A stretch of 64,000 nt of DNA from Trogon surrucura (GCA_020746105.1 CM036620.1:40141206-40205205); one strand, 5' to 3'; shown: positions 25,241-38,093, counted from the stretch's first letter. A program made the numbers and translations. Notes: a model not told the origin generated them from the sequence alone.

Positions 25241-28200
25241 TTGGTATCTTCACATCAGTAGTTATCTGGGGCAGTGAAAGACCCACACTGCAACACATGT
25301 ACTTTGAACCCATTCCCTCAGTCCCTCGGAAGTTGTACTTTTTCCTCTGTTGTCTTCCATCGCCTTCAAGGCTTACTTTTTTGTAAATTAATCCACTTGA
25401 AACCAAACCTGTCTGTTTTCTTATAATCTCAGAGCATTTTTATTACTTAAGTTGCCATGTAAAATTGTGTAAAACACTGAGACTTTCTTAAGAAAAGCCA
25501 GGATAATTTCCGATGTGCTAGTATGAATAGGATCTAAAATAAAGGTATGCTCTGGGCTTGGTTTTCATGGAATTCTGTTTCTCCTCGTAATACTTATGCG
25601 TCCAGCCTGACCATCATGTATATATGGTCAAAGAAACTGCATGTGCCATTTGTCTTGAGAAATGTGTACATTTTTAAAAGCCATCAATATAATTTCATCT
25701 GACAGCACTGACCCATGCCATTCTGTGTGGGCTCACTCATTTGGCAGTGCTCCACAATAGCTGTGAGATCCCAGCAGGTTTTTGGTGGATATCACAGCAA
25801 AACGGGAAATCACTGGCTCAATTTCAAAGCAGGGGAAAGAAAACAATATGGAAAACTGGCTTAAAATGATTTACAAGACAAATACACAAATGGTTGGAGG
25901 AGTCACTGTACACATTTAACCCATTCTTAAAAGTTTTCTTCTACTTTTAAAAAATAAAACTGAGTAATATTGTTCTTTATATTCTCTCTGTGGTCTGAGA
26001 TTTACTAATTTCTAATGCAGGAGGTGCAAACTCCCTTAAAATAGTGTTTGCTAATAATACATCATTACTACAGCACAAATAAGTGGTTTGAATCTATTGC
26101 TTCCAGCTGACTGGTGTTCTTTGCTAACGCTTGAAATTATGGAATTTATTCTTTGCTGAGGCTGATGTGAATTGAGACTAGCTCTGCAGAAATAAATGGA
26201 ATAATAGAAAGATAAGAAGGTGGAGAATACGACTCAACAACTCTGAGGGGAAGTGGCGTTTTTGGCTTAAAAGATTGTCAGTTTTTATAGTCGTTTATGA
26301 CTGATTCCCAGAAGACAAATGTTAGCTAAAATTAAATGCTTCAGATTTGCAAGCAACTGTGAGTCATGGGTAGATGCAGAGAAAATTAGCAAAACCAACA
26401 ATGACAGAAAGTGGGTGTTAAGAATAATACAAAATAAATCTTAGATCTGGTAGCTAAATATTCATAATTAATCCCATTCTATTTCAATTTTCTAGAAAGA
26501 TGTTATTTGAGTTTCATTAATTATTTTTTCAACATCAGCCATCCCAAATAAGATGAGTAATTTGTTATCCAAAGTAGCAAAATATTCAAATTCAGATAGT
26601 ACGTATGAAAATCAGATTTTTCTAAAAATATTTTACTTTTTTTTTAATGAGTTCTTGTGTTTCTCATTTGTAGCTAAGTCTGATTTGAAATGACTTCATA
26701 GCTATTTTTTGCAAAAGTATTAAAAGTAATTTCATGTAGTGCATCTATTCTTCATTACTTCTCCCAAAGCTTTTAGTTTGCTCTTGACAGTACTCTGAAT
26801 AAGATCAGCTTGTCCAGAAAGCTGTTTGCTTGGCATGGACCTGGCAGATCAGGTGAATGATAACAGTCAGACTGATCATGTGGAACTGTGGGATTATATC
26901 CCGACGTGTATTTTCTCTGCTGGAAAGGCTGTGAGGCAGTCGTGTCTCTAGGGGATGCAGATGGGAGGTACCATCGCAGCCATTTTCTCCAAGATTTCCT
27001 TCCCTGAGGTGGGAAGACGAAACACATGAACAAAGCAATTTTCACATGAATGCATCTTACTGCCTTGCAGTCAGGTTCCCTTTTCCTTTCAGTCCTGAGT
27101 GATGTGCTTGATAAAATAACACATAATAACATGTACGCATGTAGTACCTTATATACCAAGAATGTATTTCACAAAATCAGAATACTTTTAAAAAGAAATT
27201 AAGTTTTAAAACTGGAATGCATACCAAAATGGGAAAATCACACTTCAACTTTTGATAACAAAGGAGAAAATAGACTGGTTTTAAAGTACAATTTTTGATT
27301 ACAGACAAAATGGCTTTGTCAGGGTGGTTTCACAGATGTTTTGTTAATTGTCATCGAATACTCTGATGCTGTTTGTATACTGGAGTATACTATTCCTAAT
27401 CTCCATGTGTTAGATGCTCTACAGGGAAAAGTGTACCTTCTGTCCCAGGTAACAATAAGAAAACTCGATTTTCTAGATGTAACATGGAAAGGATGGAAAA
27501 GACACTACTTCTAAAGAGGAAAACTTACTATATATGATAAGTCTATGCCTGGCCCTCTGTTGTGACTGCTCTGTGCTGCACTGAGCAGTCCTAATAGAGA
27601 GACCAACCTGGGTCGGGAGGATTCCTCTTGAATAGAACCAACATCAAGCACTTTGTCCTCTGCTTCTCCCTTTTCTTCTGATCTTTTCCCTTACTGCTTA
27701 GGGATTGCAGCTCAGCTTTGTGGTGAAAAGTGTGGATGGCTTTCAAGCACTCATCCGCACATGTCCATTAACTTGAATTGTGATTATCTGAGGTGCCTGA
27801 CAACATCTTTAATCCGCAGAGAAGCTGCCCATCTTTCCCACCTAAATCAGGATAGGAATTAGGGTTAGAACTTGAATGTAGGTCTTCCCTCTTCTGTTGG
27901 TTTACACGGGACCTAGCAATGACTTTCACATACTTGATATTTAAAACACAACAATGAAGTAATAACTGGTAAAAGACTGCTCTATTTATTATTATATCTA
28001 AATTATATATATTATTATATCTGTTACATCTAAATGAAGTGACTCTTAACAGTTCTCCAGAGGATCTCTTTCTACCCTGGTGATAAGAACAGGAAATATT
28101 TTATCTAGAAGCAAGTATCAGAAGCACAGTGGAAAAGACATGTGAGGCACCTTACATTGAAGGTTTTGTTATTTAGGACACCTTTTTGGCCTCACAGTGT

Positions 28201-31200
28201 GCAATAGGTGGCCAGACTGCATATGCTTAGTAACCCATACACACCTAGAGCAATCACTCCAGCAGAGTATGTGATGACATTCAAGAATCTTAGCCCTTAG
28301 AAAAGGTGATTGGAAAGAGTAAAATGTGATGCGTGAAATAAAGAATGAAATAACATCAGCTAAGTAAATGTGGTTAATTTTCCAAGTCCAGTATAACAGA
28401 GATAGTTGAAAACCTACTTATGGTGGGTCTTCTGCTTGCATAACTGAAATTCAAGACTGACTCCAATATAGATTAATAGCGCCTCCATAAAAAAGCTACA
28501 GGAGTTGGTGACTCAGTGACTTACACTAATTATCTTTGTTTAACAGCAGTATGAGAGCTTGGTATATGTAGGTGGGTCAGATCCTTTTCTCCCTTCCTAC
28601 TTTTTCTGCTGCCACTTCTTTGATGCCTCTACTCTGAGGAGTTTTTGCTTTGCCTTTTCTTGCCTTTCTGAGACTGCTGTAGAATCTACGTTTCATGCGG
28701 TTTTTCTCAGGCTTCGCTGTGTAAAGGTGCTGTTGTTTCGAAAGGTAGTATCAAGTAGTTAGTTTTTAATATTTAAAATAAGACTTTACTTTGGATCTAT
28801 CCTTGGAGCGTTTGAAGCTGAAATAGGTTTCCTCACTAACACAGAATGCCCTTCCATTGTGTGAGCATGGGCTCACATATTCGTGCTGACTTACTGTTCC
28901 AACTTAGAGCTGCCACTTCTGGCCTGCTGACAGGAAGATATATTTTGTCTTTATTTATATATTTTATTCTTTTGGATTTTTTTTTGTTTCAGCACTGAAA
29001 GTATTTGCTTTACTGTCTCTACCTCATTTTGAAAGAGAGGTGGTGCTGGCTGATGGAAGACCTGTGAAGAAACCAAATTAATTCACAGGCCATAGAACTT
29101 CACCATGTTCTGTTAATTAACACTAAAACCAGCAGGGAAGCAAGCCAACCAAGCAGCCAGCTGGAAGGAGGTGTACAAGCACATCACAATAGATGTGACT
29201 GTAAACTGATGGCTACAAGCAGTTTCATCAGGGAATGAAAATAACGTGCTAACTTTCAGTGCTTCTGAAGTCTTCTCCATGGGGCTTCCTTCTAATCCGT
29301 TAGGTAATTCCAAACTGAAACATAGATCATCTGAAGAATGGATGGTGATAATTCTTCAGACAGTTTGTACTTAATTGTTGAGGACTTGATCCTTTGGTCC
29401 TTGCAGGAATAAAACTCTGTTGGTTTCAGCAAGAGTATTGAGACAAAAGGTATGATCAGACTTGTCATCAGACAACTGTCTTTGTAGTAAAGAATATCTG
29501 ATGCTGGTTAAGTTCACCCTGTAGATGTTAGGTTTGGTAGCACACCTAAATCAGACCTTTCTTCAGATCAAAACTTCTAAATTCCGATATAATTTACTTG
29601 AGGACTATTTCTTGCTTTGCCACGTTTTTCATTCTCCAGTGCTTGTGTCAAACTGCAAGTCCATAGGTGTATACCCTATCTACAGAACTAGAAATTTCAG
29701 AGAGTTGTTCAAGTTGAGTTTTGTGCTAGCAAATACAACAGCTGTCATGTATTTTTAAGCTGAATGCCAATTAGCTCTTTATCAACTGAGTGCAGAAAGC
29801 CTGGTCCTTCACAGAAAGATGTAAGAGCTTGGGAGACTCCTCTTGGATTGAGGCTTCCGATCTTTTTGTAAAGATTGGCCAAGTCTCTAAAGTAGCCAAT
29901 TTAATGTCCTTTCCAAAATCTTTATCTGTCTTATGCTACCACTTGATACAGTCAGTGGAATGCAAATTTTCAGTCTAACTTCTGCACACTGGTGGATATC
30001 TGACAACCTCTGGCAATGATTTTCTTAGTTTTATTTCTGTTTGTGTGAAAATATAGTTCATGTGTTGGGAATTTACTTTCTTTTTGTTTAATTGTATATG
30101 TCTTTATTTTCCTGTCACGAGTCAGAGATGATAGTTGTGCAGTGTTCCACTTGTGATGTACATTTTATACTTTGTGTCACCTAATATTCCTCTTCCTTAT
30201 GTAAAGTACAAATCCTTGCAGCATCCTTTTGTCTTTCTCGATAGCCAAATTCTGATACAAATTTTTACAGGGTAGTGTCCAGTGCTGCACAGAAGACACC
30301 AGGCAAGACTCCACTGTTTATTCATAGAAAGGTATTGTCTGTAGTACTGGTAGAATTTAGGGATTTTTTTTTCTAGTTTTTAAATGCAGTTTATCTGGTT
30401 TTCTGTAGTAACGTGCAGATCTCTGTGGATATAGTTAAACTGTACAGGTGGCTTATGTATTCCTCTTAAGTATGTATGCTTTTCAGTGAGTGTATTAAAT
30501 ACTCAATCATGTTATCATAATGCTCTTGTTTAGATCTTTCTGTACTTTCCCACAGTCTTCTTTAGACATTACAAACTGAAGTAACTTGGTATAATATGAA
30601 ATTTTGTCACCTTGCAAAATTATTTTTTTTAATACATCATTGCATAGTGCTTTTAGTAATTCAGTGATTTTGTATGTAAACTTCATCTGCACTCTCAGGT
30701 ACACTATTTAGGTTTGATGACTTACTGTTTTTAAACTACTAATTTGCTTTTTCTTCCATACCCCCTTTTCTGAGTCTACCTCTCTGTTAATTCTCTCTCA
30801 GTTCTGTGGTTTTCCAGTGCCTGGCACCTGGACTTTTCTTATCATTTGGATCCATTTGAATAATTTGATGAATACCAGACTCATAGTTGAGTGTGAAAAA
30901 AAATCCAAATCATTAGCTTCTAGCAGTGTCCTAGTCTATGTTCACAGAGGCATGTTTCCTTGGGTTTGAATTTGTAAAAAGAAGCTCATAAAGGTTGTCA
31001 GACAGGTTTCTCACTGAAGATTTTATATGAGAAAGCCTCTTAAAACTTAGTAGACCTGGATAGAAATTAATCCTCTAAAAAAAACCCCCAAAATAACAAT
31101 GAACAGGTAACATAGTTTAAAAATGCCAATAATATTCTTTGTTAGTGTTCCAAATATTTCTACAGCTAGTTATCACAAAAAGCAAAGACAATTATCAATA

Positions 31201-34200
31201 CATTGCCTTAAAATGTACCCACTCAGGGTAAGCTTCAGTGCCTAAAATTTTAATCTAATAGTCTAAAGGAATATTAGAACTAACTCCAGGGTTACCTTGA
31301 AGGATAGACAGTGTACCCTGAAGTGAAAATATGATTTGACTTTGGGAATAATTCATTTTGGTCAATGAAACTGGAAGTAAAATTGTATGAAAATTGCAAA
31401 TCTCTTCTTTAGGACTACGACACTCTCTAAATGTGTACTACCTTCCAGTAGACCAGGAGGCCTAAAGGAAGAAAAATAGCCACAATTTATAGCTTGGGGA
31501 GTATATAAACGAAAAAGTGATGAGCAACAGTGATGATTTTGTGCAACCACGTGGAATGATTCATAACCTAGTTGTATTTTGTATTGGATTTGAATTTGTC
31601 TTTGGCTGTTGGGAGAAAAAATGGAATTGGAGTGTAAAAGTTGTTTTTTTGAGTAGCACGATATGGAGTACATTACCATAAGCTGTCACTTTCTGGTTCT
31701 TTAAACTCTTGTGGGTGAGTGTAACGTAAGTGACCGATTCTTTCACACTTCAGAAAATAGAAAAAACAATTGTCTGTACACTTATGAAAAGGAATAATGC
31801 TGAAAATGTTACATAGACACATTTGCCTTAAATACGCTTAGTATTGATGGACTGTTCTTGGCAGTTTCTGAAAAACAATTTTTGAGCATGTAATCTAAGA
31901 AGTATCTAAACTGAACAGAGCAGAGCAATGGCTTGCTGCTTCAGCTGTCCTGTTAGAATATTTTATTATGTATTTATTTCAGCCATAGATAGAATATTTG
32001 TCTACTGAATACAGATTAAAGGTGAGAAATTTCCTTTTTTTTCCCCAAAGCAATTTGCTGCATTTCAAATATTAGGTAATAATTTTTATTCCAAAGACAA
32101 CAACAACTGGGTAGCTTTTTATACTGTATGAATAACCGTAGCATATAATTAATTTTCTCTTTCAAACCTTGCCATTAAGCATTGTAATACACATCTGTAC
32201 TGTGTATATCCCATAGAGATGTAGATAACCTGTTTTGAGTGGTTTATTTTTGTGCATTTAAGTTCCACTTTTGTTAATTTCATAACAATTTCTCTTGCCA
32301 AGAAAGTTTAGTGATTACTATAGGGCAAAATGTGTTTTTTGAGAACAATTTTATTCTGTACTTGGGCTCTTCCCAGAAATGGCCATTCCTTCTGTTTACA
32401 CCATTTTGCCACTGCTGTGCATGTCAGTTATTTGTATTTGACACAGCAAATAGTCGTGAGCAATGAAAAGAAGTAGAAGTGCAGAAGGAAAAGATGATGA
32501 GAAGAGGATGATGATGGGATATCATGAAAACAGAACAGATGGTTCTTAATAAATCAATTAATCTTTAACATTTGATCTATTGCTGCTAAAAGTCTGGCTA
32601 CTCAATAAATACCTTCCATTGTGGCTTGTTACCTAAAAAGGCTGTTTGGAGACTGTTGTTATTTTAAATGCTTTGCAACTTAAAAGATGTAATAATCTGC
32701 TTGCAGCTCTTTCCTAGACAATATTCTATGCAGATACTCTTTAGAGAAAGCATGAATATGAACTAAAACTCCATAATGTTCAACTTTGCCAAACTGTGAA
32801 GACGTTTTAATCAGAATTAAAAAAACTTTCCTACTGGCCAACATATCTGCACTGCCTTGAAGACAGAGCACCTGAAAGGCATTCTTTAAGACAAAATTGA
32901 GATAATTAGGGTTTGTAAAGATAGCAGGTTTTGAGCCTGCTTTTTTTTTCTTATGTGTCAATTCTGAAATCAGGTATTCAAAAGAGTTGAACTAGGCAAA
33001 TTTTGAATACAATATAGGACCCGTAAGTGAAGCAATTTTTCATGTTTCAAATGTCTCTCTCTGAAAGAACGTGAAGTTGTGTTTTAATACAGAGATATTT
33101 ATCCAGTTCAATTTAGTTCCATTTGCTGTCTAGGCAGACCATTTCTATGTGTGATTTCAAAAACAAGCAAAGGCCTGGTTGCTGAAATATCTAGCAAGAC
33201 CATGCTACAGGTAGCAACGCTTACGTGGATTCCACCAAAAATTGTTAACTGAGGCTCATTGCTGAAAAGCAGTGAAAGAGAAGAGGTATAACAAAGCAGT
33301 TACAAAACTTATCTAAAAGAAATACTAAGACAGTGTCACATTTATTTAATGGGATGAAAACCCAAAACATGTTAATAACTAGGAAGTGGGAAGCTTCTTG
33401 GGCCCAGTTGAGGCCTTGAAGCTGTGAAATGACACTTAATGGACTTAGCTGAATAAAAAAAAGGCAGGGAAGGTCAATACAATACAAAAGGAGAGAAAAT
33501 CTTCCAAGTTGTCTGGAAATTTTGAAGTGCCTGGGAATTTCAAACTGTGTATTGGTTTAGAGGAGAACACATGAGAATGGAGATATAGGGGAAATCATAG
33601 ACGTTATGTGAATTCTCTTTCATAGATTATGAGCAGTCTAAATAGTAGGAGAAAGAAAAGGAAAAAAAGAGGAGTTTTGAAGGATCTTGTTGGTGTGGGT
33701 GGAGTTTTATTTCTCCGTGCCTGAACTGTAAACTGGAAAGCAGGATGTAAGTAATTCAGTATAGTCTCAGCTAACTGAAGTTTTCTGCAGGAGAATAGTT
33801 TTCAGTGCCTGTGTCGGTACACAGCAATAGCAGCACTCCTGACCAGCTGTTTTCTCATGGGCTTTAGAGCCTTTGGGGACTTCTTTCCAAGGCAAACACG
33901 GATAATGGATTGTGTATTATTGGATGCAGAAGTAGAATAACCTGGGGAAAAATATCCCTAAATAAATAAATATAATTTCCTCCAATATTTTCAATGAGAA
34001 ATCAGCTTAAGTGATGAGCATAACTGGCAGTTTCTGGGCCAGAGATATGAGGCAACACGTTTTAATTATATCCAGCAATGGATAGTAGTACAGCAACACA
34101 TTAGTAACATCCTCCAGTGGGTTGTGAGCCATTTATACTACCACCTTTCAGTTACATGTTTTATTTGGGAGAGCTACGATTCTCAATTCACTCTAAAAAT

Positions 34201-36060
34201 TGTTTGGAGTGTGCTAGTGCTGCAATTCTGATAGCAGAATAAAAGAGGCTGGTAAATAAATAGTGCTAGTGCCATGCTTGTGAATTCAGCCTTCAGGCAG
34301 ATTTTCAATAAATGATGAGAATATGAGAGGCAACAGCATGAGGGCCTGAAGAACTGCCGGTTTTGCAGAAAAGAAAAGTAGAAAATAAAAAAAAATAAAC
34401 ACAGTAAAGATAACCTGCTTAGAATAGGGTTTTTTTTTTGTCCACCAAATCATTTTTATAGAAGCACTGTGCTGAAGTAAAGATGTTTAAGCAAATATTA
34501 ACATATCGGTCCTAACTACCATGGTGGTTAACAAAATATGATGAAACAGTATTTGATGTGTATGGACACAGTTTAATGTTGTCTGAACTGATTTCGTACA
34601 GGAGCTTTCATCTTTGTAAAGTATTTTACTCTCTTTCAGTGAGGATCAGAGTCAAAAAGAGGGCTGTGCCTTTTAAGTGGCTTTACCACAGTTGTGCCCT
34701 GTTTCATAACATTTAGTTATGAGAACTTTCCTGTTGACTTCCGAGAGAGCTGGGCTGGGCTCTTAATGCTTAGTGCAGGGACCATTTCATTCACATGGTT
34801 GTATTTCTAAATTAAGACGTTTCTTTTTTTTTTAGTGTTGGGTTTGGTGGTTTTTTTTTTTCTGTGATGATTTTCAGGCCTTGTAGAACTTGTTCCATAG
34901 CACAGCTGGTGTGTTACTGGCACAGTGAAGCGTGTTGTTCCTACTTCAGTATGCATCTGTTGCTGTTTTATTAGTAGGAGGATCAAAATATTATTCCCTT
35001 TCTGTGTCTTTCTGCCTTTGGCTGGGTGGGGAGGTGGTTAATACAATTTGGGTCTGAACAACTGTAGTAAAGAGAGATACCGTGGAACTAAATGACCATG
35101 GAAATTAGACTGACACAAACCTCTGTGCCCTACACTTACAATACAACATGTCATTCTTACACTTAACTTCTCTAACTGTAATACCCATAACATATACAGT
35201 TAAAAAGATATATGAAAATCATTTGGCCAATACATTTTTCTTCTGTAGAGTAAGATGAGAGTAGGAATCTAAGTTGAAAGGAAGAGACAGGTAGTCAAGT
35301 TGCCTTTACTCAGTATGATAAAAGCAAATACTGTGGTGCTGAGCCACAATCATATGGTGTGTGGTGCTGATGCTGATGCAAACTAGATCAGAGTTGCAAC
35401 ACATGCTGCAGTGATGTGGTTTCACCTAAAGAAAGTGTGGGAGATCAGCAGTAACTTTAGGAAGAATGCTTACAAAACAAAGAAAAATATTTCTTCCTTT
35501 AATTTCATTTTCTTGTGTTTCTTTTTGATTTATTTTATATTTTTATCATTGCAATTGTGTTCTTCAGTTAAGGATTAATTGATGCAGCTCTCTTTGAACA
35601 TTTGCAAATTATTCCGATGAGTAACAGTGAATTGTGGCAGCACTTTGCTAAATTTTAGTGATACAAGATACCTGATTCATAACATCAAAACAACAAGCTG
35701 GAGATGTATAATATTTCAGGAGGAGCAGTAAAAAAATACTTTTAAACTATTTGTCAAATATTTATATTTGAAAGCAAAAAGAAATCAGCACTGAATTTCA
35801 GTCTGTTGTAGGGAGTGGGATTTTATACTGTTGGTGATTCAGGAGGCTGGTTAGTACTTGCAAATAAAATTGCAAGTCTGTTTCAAAGGTGAAGTGAGCA
35901 GAACCTGTAACATTTTAATTGACCATTTTATTGAGGTGTTGCGTAAGCTGGGCACATGTAAGCAATGCTTCAGTTACCAATAGCTGAAATTTTGGTTGAA
36001 TAAATGTAGCTGCATCCTAAGGATGAGAGTGAGAGGTGCTTTATTATTTTTTTTTAACAG
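25241..36060. other. Long non-coding stretch
   Basis: No gene is firmly supported. The open frames are short and lack recognisable domains. A possible minus-strand exon lies at about 26763-27003, with a good acceptor-like site, and is described under findings. The rest is AT-rich DNA with homopolymer runs (for example T-runs near 34852 and 36050) and a GATGA-rich patch near 32490-32520. It may be intergenic or intronic. Confidence 0.55.
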
Positions 36061-36287
36061 CTTGTTTTTCGCTGCAATACTACAGTAACTGACAGAAAGA
36101 TAATTTCGTGGGGCTCGAAAACAAACACCAATCAGGCTCAGAATATTTTACCAGCTATTTAGACACAACAGGGCTCTGATATATTGCCCGCATAGTTTAA
36201 ATTCCATCCGGTGCAGTTGAGAGCGTATCAGATCTTTTCTTTGAAAGTTCTGAAGGGTTAGAGGAGAAAAACCAGACAGCTCACATC
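36061..36287 (+). other. Presumed ERV 5' leader and junction with host DNA
   Basis: This segment lies immediately upstream of the gag frame. A retrovirus would have a 5' LTR, primer-binding site and leader here. I could not match any part of it, or of the preceding kilobase, to the 3' LTR at 41605-42477. The string TGGGGCTCG at about 36109 begins with TGG like a primer-binding site, but it is not preceded by an LTR end and does not clearly match a tRNA. The real host-element junction lies somewhere in this interval. Confidence 0.4.
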
Positions 36288-37190
36288 ATGTTATCGGTCG
36301 GTGAAATGTTATGTCATGTTCTTTTAAATGTGGGTTCCTCCCTGGGTGTCAAAATTTTGTCCAAACTCTCGAGTGTGATTTGGTATATCGTTCTGTGGTT
36401 TGCCTGTTTTGGTTTCATGACAAGATTTCTCACTGTACTGGTTTTTTTTGTGTCGGTGTATTCTGCAGTAATTTGGGTGATCGGCATACCTGAATACCTT
36501 AAGAGCACAATGATGAATTTTGTTTTTAACTACACTTTCAATTTCACCTTAGGAAATTATACCAATTTGTTTGCTAATCTGAGTATACCAGGTTTTGAGG
36601 ATTGTGATTGTGATTGCGAATGCAGTTATTTTAATCGAAAGATTGAATTGTTATTGATTCTGATGTTAATGCCCATGAATCTCTTGGCATTGTGGCGTTT
36701 CTGTAGGAATTTGTGCAAGTCATTGAGTATCACTGTGTCCTTTAACACTCAGTGTGTATCAGCAAATGTCGCCCCTGTGACTAGAAAGAAACATCGGAAA
36801 AAGTCAATTGCCCTAACAACAGATAACACAACTCCAGGACAAAGTCCTTCTAAAGTAGCACCATCAGATGACTCAGACTCAGACTCAAAAAAGAAGGCTG
36901 GTCCCCCAACAGATTCAGTATTAGAAAGGTTAGTTACGGCCTGGAAGGCAAGTCATCCATCATCAGATGATTCTGATCCAGGACAGGGTCCTTCCCAATC
37001 GAAGTCATCAGATAGTTCAGGGTCAGAATCAGACGCAGTTGTCAAACCTTTAACTCTGAGGGACATGCGAGATGTGAGAAAGGACTTTGGCCGTCGTGAA
37101 GGTGAATCATATTACAAGTGGTTACTCCGATGCTGGGATAAAGGAGCCGAGACCATTAATCTGAACGGTAAAGAAGCCAAACAGCTGTGA
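36288..37190 (+). CDS. gag: ERV gag, N-terminal membrane-spanning part
   Basis: This is a 300-codon open frame starting at ATG 36288. Residues about 27-43 and 46-67 are strongly hydrophobic, and 119-136 form a third hydrophobic segment. Between the second and third lie four N-glycosylation sequons (N81, N85, N90, N97) and a CDCDCEC cluster at 106-112. This is consistent with a luminal loop. Residues 161-172 are basic, and 181-250 are rich in Ser and Asp with two similar acidic blocks. Residues 255-300 look like an ordinary gag helical region (RDVRKDFGRR, YYKWLLRCWD). The frame ends at TGA 37188-37190, and gag continues in the same frame. Membrane targeting is my inference from composition; the fold is not recognised. 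A separate membrane protein later joined to gag is an alternative. Confidence 0.75.
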   Translation: MLSVGEMLCHVLLNVGSSLGVKILSKLSSVIWYIVLWFACFGFMTRFLTVLVFFVSVYSAVIWVIGIPEYLKSTMMNFVFNYTFNFTLGNYTNLFANLSIPGFEDCDCDCECSYFNRKIELLLILMLMPMNLLALWRFCRNLCKSLSITVSFNTQCVSANVAPVTRKKHRKKSIALTTDNTTPGQSPSKVAPSDDSDSDSKKKAGPPTDSVLERLVTAWKASHPSSDDSDPGQGPSQSKSSDSSGSESDAVVKPLTLRDMRDVRKDFGRREGESYYKWLLRCWDKGAETINLNGKEAKQL

Positions 37191-37265
37191 TCCCTCTCTG
37201 GAAATGCAGGCGTTGACACGGAACTTGCAGAAGACGACAACAGTCTCAGCCTCTGGAGAAGACTC

Positions 37266-38093
37266 TTGACAGCTATTAAGAACCGGTATACCCACAAGGA
37301 TGATATTCCTATCCACACAACCAACTGGACCAGCATGGAGAAAGGCATTAAGTTCCTGAGAGAACTAGCAGTGAGAGAGGTGATTTACAGCGATCCACAA
37401 ACAATTTTAAACCCTGATCAAATGCCCTGCCACAAACACGTTATTCAGATGTTTGTGAGGAGTGCCCCACCAGTGTATAAGCACACCTTGTCAACAATGG
37501 TCTGGGCATTAGATGGAGATGGTCAGGTACCAACAGTGAGTGAAGTGGCCAACAAAGCACGACAGTATGAAGACAGTACTGCCAATCCCCAACAAATTCA
37601 GATTGCTGCCATGGAAAAAATAATTGAGGAAAACAACAGATCACTGGAGAAATTAATTGAGAAAGCAATGGAGAAAACCAATGAATCAATTGAGAGAACA
37701 ATGGAGAAAACCAATCAAGCAATGGAGAAAAATAGTGAATCATTTGAGAAAAACAATCAATCATTAGAGAAGCTGATTGAAACATTGTCCAAGAGAGATG
37801 ACAGACCTCAATGGAGCCGCGTTGATGCTGTTAGAAAATACAGACCTTCAAGATCAACTAAAAATGATGGCAACTTGTCACGGAATGACTTGTGGATTTT
37901 CCTACGTGGATATGGTGAGGACATGAGAAACTGGGATGGAAAACCTACTTCTGCTCTACGAGAACGAGTATCCAATTTGCGAAACACCAATAGAAGACAA
38001 CAATCTGCCACGAGAAGGAACAATCAGAATGTAAATGTAGTTAATACTAATACTGTGAATCAAGTAAACCCCATGAATCAGCCTCAAAATTAG
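37266..38093 (+). CDS. gag: ERV gag, capsid, coiled coil and basic tail
   Basis: The frame is open from 37191, directly after the TGA; the first ATG is at 37266. Residues about 1-110 are an alpha-helical capsid-like region (WTSMEKGIKFLRELAVREVI) with a PPVY string at 68-71. Residues about 118-180 form a long charged coiled coil built of MEKTN/SIEK-type repeats with roughly 11-residue spacing. Residues about 190-275 are basic and Asn-rich and include the NDLWIFLRGYGEDM motif typical of class III gag C-termini. No CCHC zinc knuckle is present, so RNA binding presumably relies on the basic tail. It ends at TAG 38091-38093 and is followed in frame by protease, as in readthrough gag-pol designs. 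Confidence 0.85.
   Translation: MTAIKNRYTHKDDIPIHTTNWTSMEKGIKFLRELAVREVIYSDPQTILNPDQMPCHKHVIQMFVRSAPPVYKHTLSTMVWALDGDGQVPTVSEVANKARQYEDSTANPQQIQIAAMEKIIEENNRSLEKLIEKAMEKTNESIERTMEKTNQAMEKNSESFEKNNQSLEKLIETLSKRDDRPQWSRVDAVRKYRPSRSTKNDGNLSRNDLWIFLRGYGEDMRNWDGKPTSALRERVSNLRNTNRRQQSATRRNNQNVNVVNTNTVNQVNPMNQPQN

Noticed and set aside
36105-36125. TGGGGCTCG as an ERV primer-binding site
   Set aside because: No LTR end precedes it and the rest does not clearly pair with a tRNA 3' end.
37441-37785. Minus-strand 114-codon frame over gag
   Set aside because: It is the shadow of the coiled-coil repeats on the opposite strand.
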